Assembly (NCBI RefSeq): GCF_000003815.2
Contig: NC_049996.1
Location: forward strand, 9,390,715-9,450,714
Direction: 5' to 3'
Source: Branchiostoma floridae
Lineage: Eukaryota; Chordata; Leptocardii; Amphioxiformes; Branchiostomatidae
DNA length: 60,000 nt
Shown: positions 48,501-60,000 of the stretch, piece after piece
Numbering within the stretch: position 1 is the stretch's first letter
Layout: every line of letters begins with the position of its first letter
Position numbers and translations under genes: made by a program
Notes under the pieces: model-generated
The model's database searches: none
What the model saw: only the letters and a program-made list of their open reading frames with translations
Told to the model about the DNA's origin: nothing

Positions 48501-51500
48501 CTTCACATCTTGCCACTCTGCAATATCTACATGACTGCGACACCAAAACAACACTAACAACCAAGGAAACACAACAACTGACTACAATACCTCGGTTTCT
48601 CATGGAGGCAATAAACCTATGATAAAGAGTCCAGCCCCTAGCTTTGCTATGAAAGCTCGGCACTATCACTGACCTGTGGTGGGTGTCGGTTTTAAGCTAC
48701 CTATGTGCTGTCTCTGGTTCCTGGACTGGCCTCGGACAGCATCTGCATTGGGACCCAAAGAAGAAGAAACGTTTCTGGTACATCATACGATGGAATCACA
48801 TTTCAAGTTTGTTTGTATCAACGGATCCGTCTCTGATGATACACGGACTTGCTGTTGTATGGTTTCTATACATACGTGTACATGATTGAGATGAAAAAAG
48901 TATACCATTCATGCGGCGACACATGAAACCAACTCTACACAGCCTTTGAGTCCCTGTCCACAGCGCTTGTTCGCATACATTTTTATCATAACATACATCT
49001 TTTGATTCTAAGTATGAGAGACTGCAAAAGTTAGAGCACAGCCTAATACACGATTCTTTCCCATACCTTACCATCGCTCTTTTGACAGAGAGTCCTGAAG
49101 GGAATTTCAAGCTGGCAGGCAATATCTCAGCATTAAGTCTACTATGCTATGTGTTAAATCGACCATTGATGCCCGTGACAGTATCATTATTTTTCGTATC
49201 AGCCTCGGCTCAAAATAAGTGTCTTGGAAAGGCTTGCAATGTATACGCGCTGTTGAGCACATTTATCTCTCTGATTTTGGTATTAGTGTGAAGATGTATG
49301 GTTTACAGGCAAATGCGCACAGACGAATAATATCTATTGCTGTCATCTATTCTAAGATACCAATACGTTAGAGTTATCGTCTGTAAATCTACAGCTTAAG
49401 AGTGGTACGGTTCATTTTGCAACTTTACAGCATGTTCATTGTTCTCAATGATGAAATACCCAAATGTTTTCTGCACTCGTGAGCATTATATAACGATGTT
49501 TAGGGTCATTATGAAAGACGGCGATCTATAGCCTAACTTAGTAATCATGTCTATTCTTGACTACTATCCATTGCAGCATATTACATAAGAAACTTGAGCG
49601 ATGACCATCTTTCACACTCAACCTGTCACACTTTCTCCCCATAACCGAGACTCATAATATCACGGAACTACCTACAAGCACCATTAGGTTTCTATCAAAG
49701 ACGTACAAGATTACATTATGATACGCTTTATTTGGTTAGGATCTGTAATAGACGACCGTCAGACATATTCCATTTCTGTTTGAGTGGCTAACCACGCAGC
49801 AAATGATATTGGTTGAGTCCCTAGAGACTTTCATGTCATAGAGATCACACACCGTAAAGCATCTTTTTGTGCTTGAATTTTAGGGAATTAGGTTTGTGTA
49901 GACCTAGCTTGTCGATTGTATAGGTCGATCCATGCAGTCGACTTTCCAACTTGCACAGCTACAAAATCCAGGCGGCAGTTCATTCTTTTGTTCGTTTTTT
50001 CAGACCCTTGTAGTGGCCTATAGCTATAGGGCGTATAGGACTTCTCTCTGCTGTTTACGTTGATGTGTATATTTTACAGACAAGAGTCGCTAGTCCTTCC
50101 TCATTAACAACGGGACCCCTTTATACGTCCTCTCCGAAAGACGGCTGCAGCCCTAACCGAAAACCAATGTTCAACTATGTGTGGCTACTACCTGTTGAGC
50201 AACAGGGACATTCCTCAGGTGGTACCATTGGGGAAGCTGAATTACATGGATTGACATTCCGTGCACTTCCACCAGCTCTGGCATCAACAGTAATGTATCT
50301 GGTAAAAGCTGCATAGCAGTGACATGTTTTAACTCCTCTACACATGCATATTGCAAAGGGCCAAATGTTACATGCTGCTAGACTCTGAGTTGATTGTCAC
50401 CGTTGAGTGGCGTGGCAACTGCAGAGGAATGCTCTTAGCAGGTGAAGACCTCCCCGGTGCATTTCCGTTGCTTGAGATTCATTACGCCAAGGAACGAAGA
50501 TGGGGCCGTCTTTCTTGATCAATATGTGTCCTTGTTTCCTCTAATAGTGAATCTGCGAGGCTCCCCAGTTAATAGGAGGCTAGCTAGGTCACCACCTTCG
50601 GGACTGGTGGTCTCATTGAGCGAATAAAAGACGTAGGATGCTTGTCATTTTTTATGAGTAGGCAATTCTTCAGTATAAGGAACAACTGACAGCAGAGGTG
50701 AAGTGTATGGCATATTCCACATTGTTCAAAGTGTTTGTCATGTAGTCATGTGGATGTCAAGTTTGTAAGGTCATGTTGGCGCCACTGATAAATGCGCGTC
50801 GCTGAAGTGCGGCACTATTGTGTATTCCCTCTTTATGTTTGAATAGATTTCTCATGCATGCTTTTTTCTGGCAAAAGATGAATGCACTTGGGAATGCGTC
50901 TTATTTCCAATGATACATTCTGAGAGCGTTACAAACAAATCTGGCATTTTCTTCCCTTTAATAGTCTGCTTATAGTGAATAACTCTCAGGCATTCGTGGC
51001 GCCTTTTTCTTGATTCTGGCCACAGAAAAGAATCGCTGCAATTCGATCCAGTTTGACCTTTCTTTGATGCCTGCATATTGGCCCCATTGTTCCATTGTTC
51101 TTGGACCTGCCCTCATGAATCATGATCCCTTAGCTCTATTCAGGCTTTTTATAGATAAAATGTTTCAGCGGTCCCTCGTTGCTTATATGATATGTATGAT
51201 ACGTAAAAGGCAACTATTAATGGAACTTTCTAATTAGATATTTTGCCGAGCGACGTCAATGCCTAGTTTTATATAAGCCTTCTTCACAATATGCAGTGTA
51301 TATTTAGAACGGATGCAAGGGGGAAAGTATATCGGAAATTGCATTGTGCCAATTTGCAGAGAAACGGGAAGCTATGCGTTGAGTTTAATAATACGTAATT
51401 CAACTTCCTCGTATTGAACTTCCTCGTATTCAGCCTCCTCGTATGTAACTGAAATCCTGAAAGGACCAATTTCATTCTTTGCTTTTACGTATTTCGGTTG

Positions 51501-53244
51501 TCTATTTTTCCGTCATTGTGCAATATTTATTTTCTAACGATGTATTGATTTGGGCTTCCTTGGAAATAAGTTTTCACTTTTCTAAACTGTAAGGACTACC
51601 CTAAAAGATTAATAAATAGAAATAAATAAATTCTGCGCTTTATTTGTCTCTACCATAACGTAAAACAGCCGCCCCATTATCAGTCTCCTCCAATACGATT
51701 GGTAATGAAAGGCGGCAAGAAAAATCCTTGTTAAAGATGAAAAGACCGTGGTGACTTCTATAGGATTTCTTATCATTCGTTCCAACGCACGGGCGTCTGC
51801 TGTTAACTGCAGGGATTAGGGAGGTCATAGATACGACTACAGGGTGATGCGACTGCAGAATTTGCACCATTGTACATCTGAGATTAGATCAACCAGAGCC
51901 GGTCGTTGACTTTTGAAGATATTGCCCTGCCAAAGGTTGCATTTGTTAGAATTACGCTTCTTTGTTGTCAACGATGGCATCGGTAGATGTGTGTGAATAT
52001 ACAGTTAGATGTCCGTCGTGATCCTTCTGTTCTTGTCGGTTTCCTTTTCATCCAGGGCAACGTTTTTCTGAGCATTGTTTCCAGTGCGATTTCATTTGCC
52101 GCTCTGATCTTTCTACTGTTGAAATCTGCTAGGTCTATGCCATATTTCTGATGTAAAAATCAATTCATCCCCGTTCTAATACATTGCCATTGGCAGACTT
52201 GTTTATATATTCACAACTACAATACGTCTTCTTGAAATATTTTGCCTGGATTAAAAGACCTGCATATACCTTCTAAAGGAACAGAGGGTTCTTTTGAGGG
52301 AAATGCAATTGGCTCATTTTAAAGCGAATCAATTTGCTGTGAATCGTTATTTAGTATTTTTACGCACGAAAGACGAAAGCGTGTAGAACAGAGGGGACGG
52401 TAATAGCTTCTCTCCATTTTTCATCTGCTACTTCTGAGACGCCGGGATCCTTACAGAGCAAGGAAGGCGCCAGCACCACTCGGTGCAGCTGTCTCCGAGA
52501 TCCACCATATAGGTTCTTCAGACTTAAAAGTGGTGGAAGTCATCAGAACTCCCCCATGCCGGCACTTGGGGAGTCTCGCCACTGGGCATGTCATTACCCA
52601 GGCTGCTAATGGTTGGGCCCATGACCTATGGGCCTGAAAATTGATGTCTTTGCACTTCGGAAATTGCAAAATAGATGTAGCCGTCAGTTCCCTTTCCCTT
52701 CAACTGCCTATCATGAAGTTAGCTATTGGGCAATTTCCGTCTATCAGATAATGGTGGGCAGAACCGGGATGAGTGGTGTTAGATACAACTTGTGTCATGT
52801 TGTGTTTTGTATCAGCAATTCTTACATGATGGGTATATACAGCTTTCAGCGGCCTGTGGTCTGTGTCTTTCATACTTATCATATACGAGGAGAATCTCAG
52901 GTAACCAGTGCCCATCGGCTAGTCAAGTTAATGTTTTTTTCCGTGGAATGATGTAGGATTCCATCGACAAGATGTAACGTAACATTAATGGCAGACAACA
53001 CGTAACTGTACTTTTACATTTCGTGCAATTGCTGAAATGGATTTTCCTGCTTAATACACTTTCACGGGTATAGAATGGTGGATAAGTATGTGAAAGGTAT
53101 AATCTGAATGGTATTGACCACTGTAAGTATGTGATAAAGAAACCGTGGCTGCCAATGCTCTTTCGTTGTTATTTTGTTGGGGCAGGTCATGTCAGCGATT
53201 CTATATTGACATTATTGCTGCTGGCCCCGTTAAGTAATTGTATT

Positions 53245-53328
53245 AAGGGTCCTCCACGAATACATGGCGATGATGTCTTTAGTAACATAATATTAAGGGT
53301 CCTCCAGGAATGCATGGCGGTGGTTTAT
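53245..53328. repeat. Short direct duplication
   Basis: ATTAAGGGTCCTCCACGAAT at about 53243 and ATTAAGGGTCCTCCAGGAAT at about 53292 each continue into CATGGCG(A/G)TG(A/G)T, about 49 bp apart. Confidence 0.75.
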
Positions 53329-56300
53329 TAGTTACCATGGTACCAATATACTTGAAATGCCAAACGCTTAAAAATGACACAGTTATAGTTTTCATGTACG
53401 CAGTTTTCACGATTAGACTAAGAGTATCTGACGTTCAGAGATTGCTATGACATTAAGGATTTTCTTCAATGCTGTCGTGTTACACAGGACACAGTAGATA
53501 ACATCAAAACATGTATCCAATACCTAATGCCTGTCTCTGAATATGTAAAAGTTGGTTTTGGATTGAAGGTGTTTCATGGAGCCGATAGAGAAAAGGTACT
53601 GTACATGTATGGTATTTCATGTGAACATATTTTATAGCCCATCTTTTTTACATGGCGCATCGGTCTTTGAACTTGGTGAAATTCCAAACCGCTGGAAGGA
53701 GAACTACACTAATGTATAGTTCATGACCTTTTCCAAATTGAATTTTTGAAGGAGCTCCTAACCTCGTACAGAGCAACGGTAAAATGATGCACTTTTTTGC
53801 CATCTCCATCTACACTAAGTATGTTCAAATTGATACACGGTGTTCAATTGATTTTTGAAAACAATTTCTTATGAGGGTTTCATATCGGCAAATCGTGATA
53901 ATTTGTAGTAGGGCCACGGTTTTCTTAGCCAAATCCTGTAGATACTGTATACTGATAGCAAATGTACCATATCCAGAAATATGAAGGGCCATTTCATCAC
54001 TGTGTGTATCTGATAAAGTTGAGAAGTGTCCTCCGTCTTTTGCGATCTTATCAAGCATACATGTACGTGGCATTTGTTGCTGATGATGTATTTGGGGGAT
54101 AGACGCATTGAAATGGAAATTCTTGAAATGGGAACACCTCCAAGCGTTTGCCCTCCCCCAATCCCAACACGCCTGATAGATAATATCTAAGAAACACAGG
54201 TAAATGTAATGCAGCAACTAGCAAACTTATTGCTGAGCCAAATGTATCAAAGGAAATAAAAGGTTTCCTTTGTGTGCTTTAGCGCAAAATTGTGTGTCAC
54301 AAACCAAATAAAGGCCTTGATAAGAATTTTCAAAGGAATGCTTTTCTTATCTCATTTGAATACATTTTGTGTTATTTCGTTTGATATCATTGCCAAAAAT
54401 ACGTCAACAACACAGTATCCTGTTGTAATTGTTTACCGACAATACGTCAAAGCACTTTGTGTCCCACCCTAAACAACCAGGTCCAATTGAAATGTAGAGA
54501 TTATTTTGTGATATTTTTGGTTCGCGCTGTTCTAAACATAGCAACACCGCGAGCTCGTCCCGATAGACTTAATGTTACCATGAGATTTTCCATGGCAAAG
54601 TACTAGATCATACGATACACTGAACCATAAGGCTTCAGTCGCAGCTAAATAATCAGTTAACCCCCCCTAATACCATCCCAAAAAAACTAGGTTAAAAGTA
54701 GAAGGCAAATTTCGTCCACGACGTATCCCATCTGGTAGATATAGTGAATGATTTGGCGTTGTAAACCCACGCAAACTATTTTTCATCGCACGACAACAAA
54801 ATGATGAAATGCTGTGTGGCCTGGGGAAAATCCTTCAGACTAAGCATATGTGTGCAAGGAGAAACACCCACAAAAGAAGAACATGTTGAGAACTAGGCGG
54901 TCTTTCTTCAGGCCTGTGTTAGTACAACACTGGTCAACATTTTCTTCACTATAGATCCATACGTTTTTGCGTATAGAAGTGTATATTTTGCAGCCCGTAT
55001 ATGCGATGGCGACATGATATTGGCGTACCAGTCTGTTGACTGTATATGTACTCCACTTGCACGGAAATATCTCCTCACCGAACACAAACCTGGATAAAAA
55101 AAACACTATAGGATATGAGCTCTCTAAGTAGCAACTCTAGTATTTATCATGCGGGCGAGAAAATGACGGATACTCCTACCGATGGTGTACGTTGTGCCGT
55201 CGATACAGAAGGTAGCGCTGGTCCGTTTCTTTACCGGCGGGCAGGGACGGGGTCGGTGGGATGCCATCGCGCCCTGTACCGCTGGTGTGTGGACTCCTCA
55301 CGATGTTTCTCTGGTAGTCAGGGGCCTTATCTTGCTCCACGATCGCCCTGTTCGCCCAAATATCTCGCCCGTCTAAGCGGACAGGTGGTTGGCAAAAGGA
55401 CCTACCGCTTCCCGGGCGTATAAACCAATTGACGTGGTGGTGTTGCTAAGAAGCATAGGCGACCCTACTGTAAAACGGGTTCATTTTGGCGCTCACTTTA
55501 AACCTTACCCACTGCAGCTAAACGTGGCATACCAAATACGTCTTCGAAAAAATTTGAGTCCTTTTTTCGTCTTTTTGTGGTATTATTGACGGAAACGATA
55601 CAGTCCGACGCTGAAGAACATGTCTGGAATCCCCGCGCAGTGGTACGCTGGGTTACGGTATGATCTTAGATAGATTATTTGCTGTGTTTGTCATGCGCGT
55701 TGACTTTCCCTCGTCCACCTGAGACCCAAACCCCGTGTGTATTATTATCCAACGGTCCCCACAGGCAAATAAAGGTAACCGCAGCAATCTGCTCTCGTTT
55801 TCCTAACCCATATTTCCTCACTTAACAACACGTTTGCAATTGTGCTGATGTTAAGGGGTCACTCTGCCGATATTTGAATTGCCTGCAATACTTCTATATC
55901 GCCATGGTGGCATCAATTTCATTATTTATACGTATTCTCATTGCCGCATGATGTCGTGGATACATCGGAGAAAATACACAAAAGATGTTTGGACAAATAA
56001 AGGAGAACAAAAGAATGATTGCCACTTTGATGGTTTTATTTCAGAAATTCTGTGTGGTGTTAAATATAGAGAAAACACAATGGCATGGACTGCGTAATTA
56101 CGCCAGCGCCGATATTCCAGCCCGCATGATAACGTCAGTAATTAAAATTTCATTCGTTTCTCCTCATACCGGGTTATGTGGATTCTATGGTGTGCCGTAA
56201 AGCGGTACAAATGTATGTCACTGCTGTATATGACAGTATTACGTAAATCACCACAGTAGTATGAAAGGCCATAAACTCTTCGTTACACCGCAGAACGGGT

Positions 56301-56706
56301 TTCTCACAACAACAAAAATGAAGTCATAAACCGCCAATAAAAACTTTGATTACGTATTTCTGCCGACGTGACATTTTGGGTGACGTCGGTCATAACGTCT
56401 ATAGAGGGACAGAGTACGTACGATCGGAAATGCTTTTGTTTTTACCTCTACAAAAACGGAGGTATTGTTTTTGCTGTGTCTGTATGCCTGTTTGTGTTTC
56501 CAGATATTTGTGGTCAGCATAGCTTAAAATATTCTAGATAGATGGTATTTGAAAAGTTAGAATTACGAAGGTCAATGTCGATTTGCCCCCCCCCCCGGTA
56601 TGTGAACTGTTTTTTTGACTAGCTATCACACTTTTGGTTACTCAAAACGCTCTCCAATTTCGCATTTTCTGATTCACTCCTCATTTATTTAAACCTAGTA
56701 CTTCGT

Positions 56707-56955
56707 AGCCTCCTTCACCGGTCTGTGGGCATTGGCCGGGCCAGTAAGTTCTTGGGGGAAGGGGGGGGGGGGGGGGGGATTTTCAACCGGTGACGCCGGG
56801 AAAGGAATAAATGCTGTGGGCAACCTAAAAGCTTCTCGGCATATATTCCTTTCCCGGCATCAGGACATTCCCGGTTGAAGATGGCGAATCGCCCTACCAC
56901 GCCCCACCCCAAACAACTTACACCAATGCCCACAGAGAGGCCAGTGAAGGAGGCT
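56707..56955. mobile_element. Hairpin MITE with poly-G tract
   Basis: Starts AGCCTCCTTCACCGGTCTGT and ends with its inverse (AGGCCAGTGAAGGAGGCT). Inner CCAATGCCCACAG, CCGGTTGAA and CGGGAAAGGAAT blocks are also inverted. An 18-bp G run interrupts the left arm. Confidence 0.82.
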
Positions 56956-57395
56956 AACAGCCTCGTACTTTTCAAATGTTGTTGAACCTTTACTACTGTC
57001 CTTATCTTGGTACAATAATCCTCTTATCAACCTTGTTAGGCACCCGGCCTTTTATTGATTAGAAAATCCCTGCCCCTGGCATTTTCAAAAGAGAACCCCT
57101 TATGAATTAGTCGTTACAAACCGAGACTTTGCCTAACGACCGCTGGATGGGCTTCTACTGATGAAATTTGCACTTTTATGTAGATGATCTTGTTCACGAT
57201 AATTTTTTTTGTGACTGACTAAAATGGGGACTACTCAATTTAACATATTTTCAACGGCACAAAGAATCCTTGAACTTTTACATCAGTGATTCGGAGATAG
57301 TTTTAGAACTTCTGCTACAGAGCGCCATGGCAAGGTTTATTGCTTTGTGAAGGTCATTTGCTCTGTTGGAATCTGATCTCACGAGATTTATAACC

Positions 57396-57405
57396 TCTCG
57401 CGAGA
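57396..57405. promoter_or_regulatory. TCTCGCGAGA palindrome
   Basis: A perfect 10-bp palindrome, with further CTCGCGA-like copies within 70 bp (about 57435 and 57452). In mammals this sequence is a strong CpG-island promoter motif bound by BANP. No gene start is recognised here. Confidence 0.3.
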
Positions 57406-58876
57406 TCTGTCCTCTCTCTCGTTATGGTACCTTAAATCTCGCGATATTCATCATCTCGCGACATCTTGACACTTGGGGATTTGTTTCTTCACTATCGCAG
57501 TAATGTTATATCTCATATGTATCTCTGTTACCAGACGATGGATCATGTACCAGGTACAGCGTACTGAAATCTACCTTGTTCATTTCGCTATTTGATCATA
57601 GCAACGAATGGAGGTGTAGCAGGAAGTAAAAAATATCGTATCAAGAGAGGTAGAGTACAGACGTTGCCCTTTGCCGATCCCCAACAAATCTGCTTTTGTA
57701 GTTACCCCAAGTAATTACCACATAAAGGATCACTACCGTAGAAAACCATGCTTAATGCCATGTTTCTGACGAGCGGTTACCACTTTTGCTGTAAAATGGC
57801 ATTCAAAACCACTTTACGAGCCAGCATGGAGTAGTACCATCAATGAATACTCCCCACGTCCACACTCTTTAATGCACGAGTTTCAACACGCAAAACACAC
57901 AACACACACTTCGTTCTTTATTCTCCTTTGATACCAATTTACGATGGGAAAGGATGGGATAGAGCAATCTAACTGTCATAACATGATGCTACGTATCGTA
58001 AGGAGACATCCACATTACCATTAAGTAAGCTCCCGTGCAGGTTGCATGTCCCAATTGACGACACGTCAGTGGTATACTTTGAAGGGCAAGGGGTAGGCTG
58101 GGATTCAAAAGGAAATTGCTTTCGTTTGATTAGAAAAGCCATGGGGGTGAATGTGGTCGTATCATCTGTATTCTGTTCTGGGTGCAATGGGTACTGTTGT
58201 TGCCCGCATGTTACTTTCTATTGAATAATCATGAGGGACAGCTCAAAATGTTTCATACGCTTGCCAAGCCAGTTACAATCACAAATACAATTGTTAACTG
58301 TACATGTTTGTTATGTATGATACAAGTGCTATGCTTTAGTTATTACAAGATGTGCTCTTCAGCTATGGGACATGCTACGACTTCTAATGCAATACGTGAT
58401 CCAGAAGGAAGGAAGTAGGGCACGTACCTTCTAGCTTACAGTTTACAGGTTGTTATATGTTCCAAATGCAATATTTGAAATGTTATAAATGCGTTGCATT
58501 TTGATTCATTATAAGGGGAACTAAACCTGGACTTTCTGCCATTTCGTGCACATATAAAAAATAATGCAACTAGATGTGATATTTACTCTAAGGTTTTCGT
58601 TATAGATATGGAGAGATTTACGTATAAAGCATAGTTTCATGCCAAATCCACAACCATCTCCTTTATTTTACGTTCAATAACAGGTAGTCCCTATACCGCT
58701 TGAAAACCATAAATTTGAGGGGAAAAAGCAAAAGAGAAGAAAGCTGCAAGTCAAATTTTGTACGTCTATGGTTTCCAATCTTATGTTGTAACAGAAATGG
58801 AACTCCTCTGGGATAAGTGTCTATTTTCCGGTGCACTCACAGATAGATTTAGTTATAATTCAACAGTAAGATATAC

Positions 58877-59045
58877 CTCGATTCCCGAAATAGACACTAA
58901 GAAGTTGACAGGAATATTTCGTATTGTGATCAAATAGTACTCCATGTCCTTTTGTGATACAGTTCCATAATCCTGTTTGATGTTAGATTCAGCCTCGATT
59001 CCATTTCGTCTGTACAGATCAAATCTACGAACAATGGAGAAATCC
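58877..59045 (-). CDS. Orphan exon candidate
   Basis: The minus strand has an excellent acceptor (CATCTTCCTCTTGTAG), 56 open codons and a GAG|GTATAT donor, phase 2 in and 0 out. The encoded stretch begins DFSIVRRFDLYRRNGIEAES and ends NIPVNFLVSISGIE. Its composition looks globular, but I recognise no family. Neighbouring exons would lie on the minus strand below 58.9 kb or beyond the right edge; none was identified. Confidence 0.35.
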
Positions 59046-60000
59046 CTACAAGAGGAAGATGGAATTGTGATATTCTTGAAGAATAAAGCCACGAAGTAGT
59101 ACTCGATAACATTTCAATGCATCAGTCAAGGTACTTCATATACCAATACCCATGGAATGTCTTAAAGTGAAACTCTACAATCCCGCTTCAGCTGTATTAT
59201 TTATCATTTGCCCATTGTGTAATCCTGAATAAGGTAGAGTGGATTCTTTCCCCAAGCTAACATCTTTCGCACCGCAATCGTCCCTCAGTACGGCATCTGG
59301 AGACACATAGTTCTTGTTTAGAACTTTTCGTTAGCCTTGCCTAGTGATGGCTGTGGTGCCAGATTTGTAGGTTAGCTTCAGGAATGGTTCCAGTCTACTT
59401 TTTCAGTGATGAAGTTCATCATGGGTCTGTTGATCCAAATTTATTACAACCATCAAAAAGTGGAAGTTATCTAACGAATATTTGAAAAAAATGCCGGGTT
59501 CAAAACGTCACTAATGATTAGGCCTTAAATGCTTTGTTTCCAATTTCGGCTACCAAAGTAATACAACATATGCTGTTAAACAATGTAGATTGTAATGCAT
59601 CAGGGCACTGGTAATCTCATCATCATATATTAATTATACAGATATGAATTATAAAAGTACAGTTTTATCGCAACAAAAAAGAGGAGAACACATTCTAATG
59701 CGATTCCACAACGTTTTTGTCAGTAAGACGTAAGATCAAAAATTTTATGTCTCTTGCCAGCGCTAGCGGCTCACAAAAAAAGACCATGGTCGGCAAGTTT
59801 TTGCTTTTTTGCTTGGGTAGGTCATGAAACTTTTTTCCTAGTCCTTACTAGGCAACATTGCACCAAATATGATATTTAAGTATGATAAATGGGATACAAC
59901 GGCTCACACAATGTGGAATTTAAGATTTGATTATATACTTCATGGCCTAAGGTTACCATCGCAACTAATGAGTTTCCGTTCCCTGCTCATGAATAAAAGA
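59046..60000. other. No feature recognised
   Basis: AT-rich sequence with no open frame, inverted repeat or splice-bounded exon that I can support. Confidence 0.4.

Larger units (their letters stand above)
36481..58876. other. Long region without a recognised gene
   Basis: Apart from the separately listed SINE, MITEs and foldback elements, I see only short open frames lacking domain features or paired splice sites. GC-richer islands at about 52440-52640 and 55160-55430 stand out. Each carries an open frame (minus 72 codons and plus 102 codons) that I cannot assign. They may be transposon remnants. Confidence 0.4.

Noticed and set aside
52451-52669. GC-rich minus-strand frame thought to be a retrotransposon coding end
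   Set aside because: No reverse-transcriptase or endonuclease motif could be read; left as unassigned.
57969-58187. Minus-strand frame with Cys/Pro-rich sequence
   Set aside because: It lacks a pyrimidine-rich acceptor and has no identifiable domain despite some protein-like composition.
1-60000. CRISPR array, operon or bacterial gene cluster
   Set aside because: Tandem repeats lack CRISPR spacing and the gene architecture is spliced eukaryotic.

Overview
The window is animal nuclear DNA. Genes are broken into short exons with GT-AG introns and long introns. Non-coding DNA is full of small non-autonomous DNA transposons, tRNA-derived SINEs and microsatellites, and there is one 100-N scaffold gap. 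Intron-rich genes of bilaterian type plus abundant foldback elements suggest a deuterostome, most plausibly an amphioxus (Branchiostoma). That assignment is inference, not proof. All protein homologies come from reading translations by eye; no search was run.

Two genes are recognisable, both on the minus strand. (1) At the left edge lies the 5' part of a secretin-family (class B1) GPCR. Exons for the cysteine-rich hormone-binding domain (2971-3078 and 2088-2182), TM1 (1412-1512) and TM2 (626-755) splice in phase, and the rest runs off the window. A further exon near 16.1-16.25 kb probably supplies the first conserved cysteine, which would make an intron of about 13 kb. (2) From 36,387 down to 20,033 lies a complete PDE1-type (Ca2+/calmodulin-dependent) cyclic-nucleotide phosphodiesterase. 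Sixteen coding exons join without a single phase conflict into an 803-residue model. All metal-binding and catalytic residues are present, with spacing that matches the family as I remember it. The first exon encodes a hydrophobic membrane-anchor-like segment. A second, phase-compatible first exon at 33,748-33,961 would give a soluble, basic N-terminus. The protein ends in a class I PDZ-ligand-like sequence.

Layout: 0-3.1 kb GPCR exons with a 101-bp tandem repeat that copies the TM1 exon end and its splice donor; 3.1-16.1 kb repeat-rich presumed GPCR intron (foldback elements, a piggyBac-like element with TTAA ends, a 44-bp minisatellite, a TA microsatellite); 16.3-19.8 kb spacer with a hAT-like element that keeps its 8-bp target duplication; 20.0-36.4 kb PDE1 gene; 36.4-60 kb no gene recognised apart from one orphan exon candidate (58,877-59,045), with several foldback elements and one SINE.

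The two genes fit one signalling theme. Class B1 receptors usually raise cAMP through Gs, and PDE1 hydrolyses cAMP/cGMP in response to Ca2+/calmodulin. Their adjacency may be chance.
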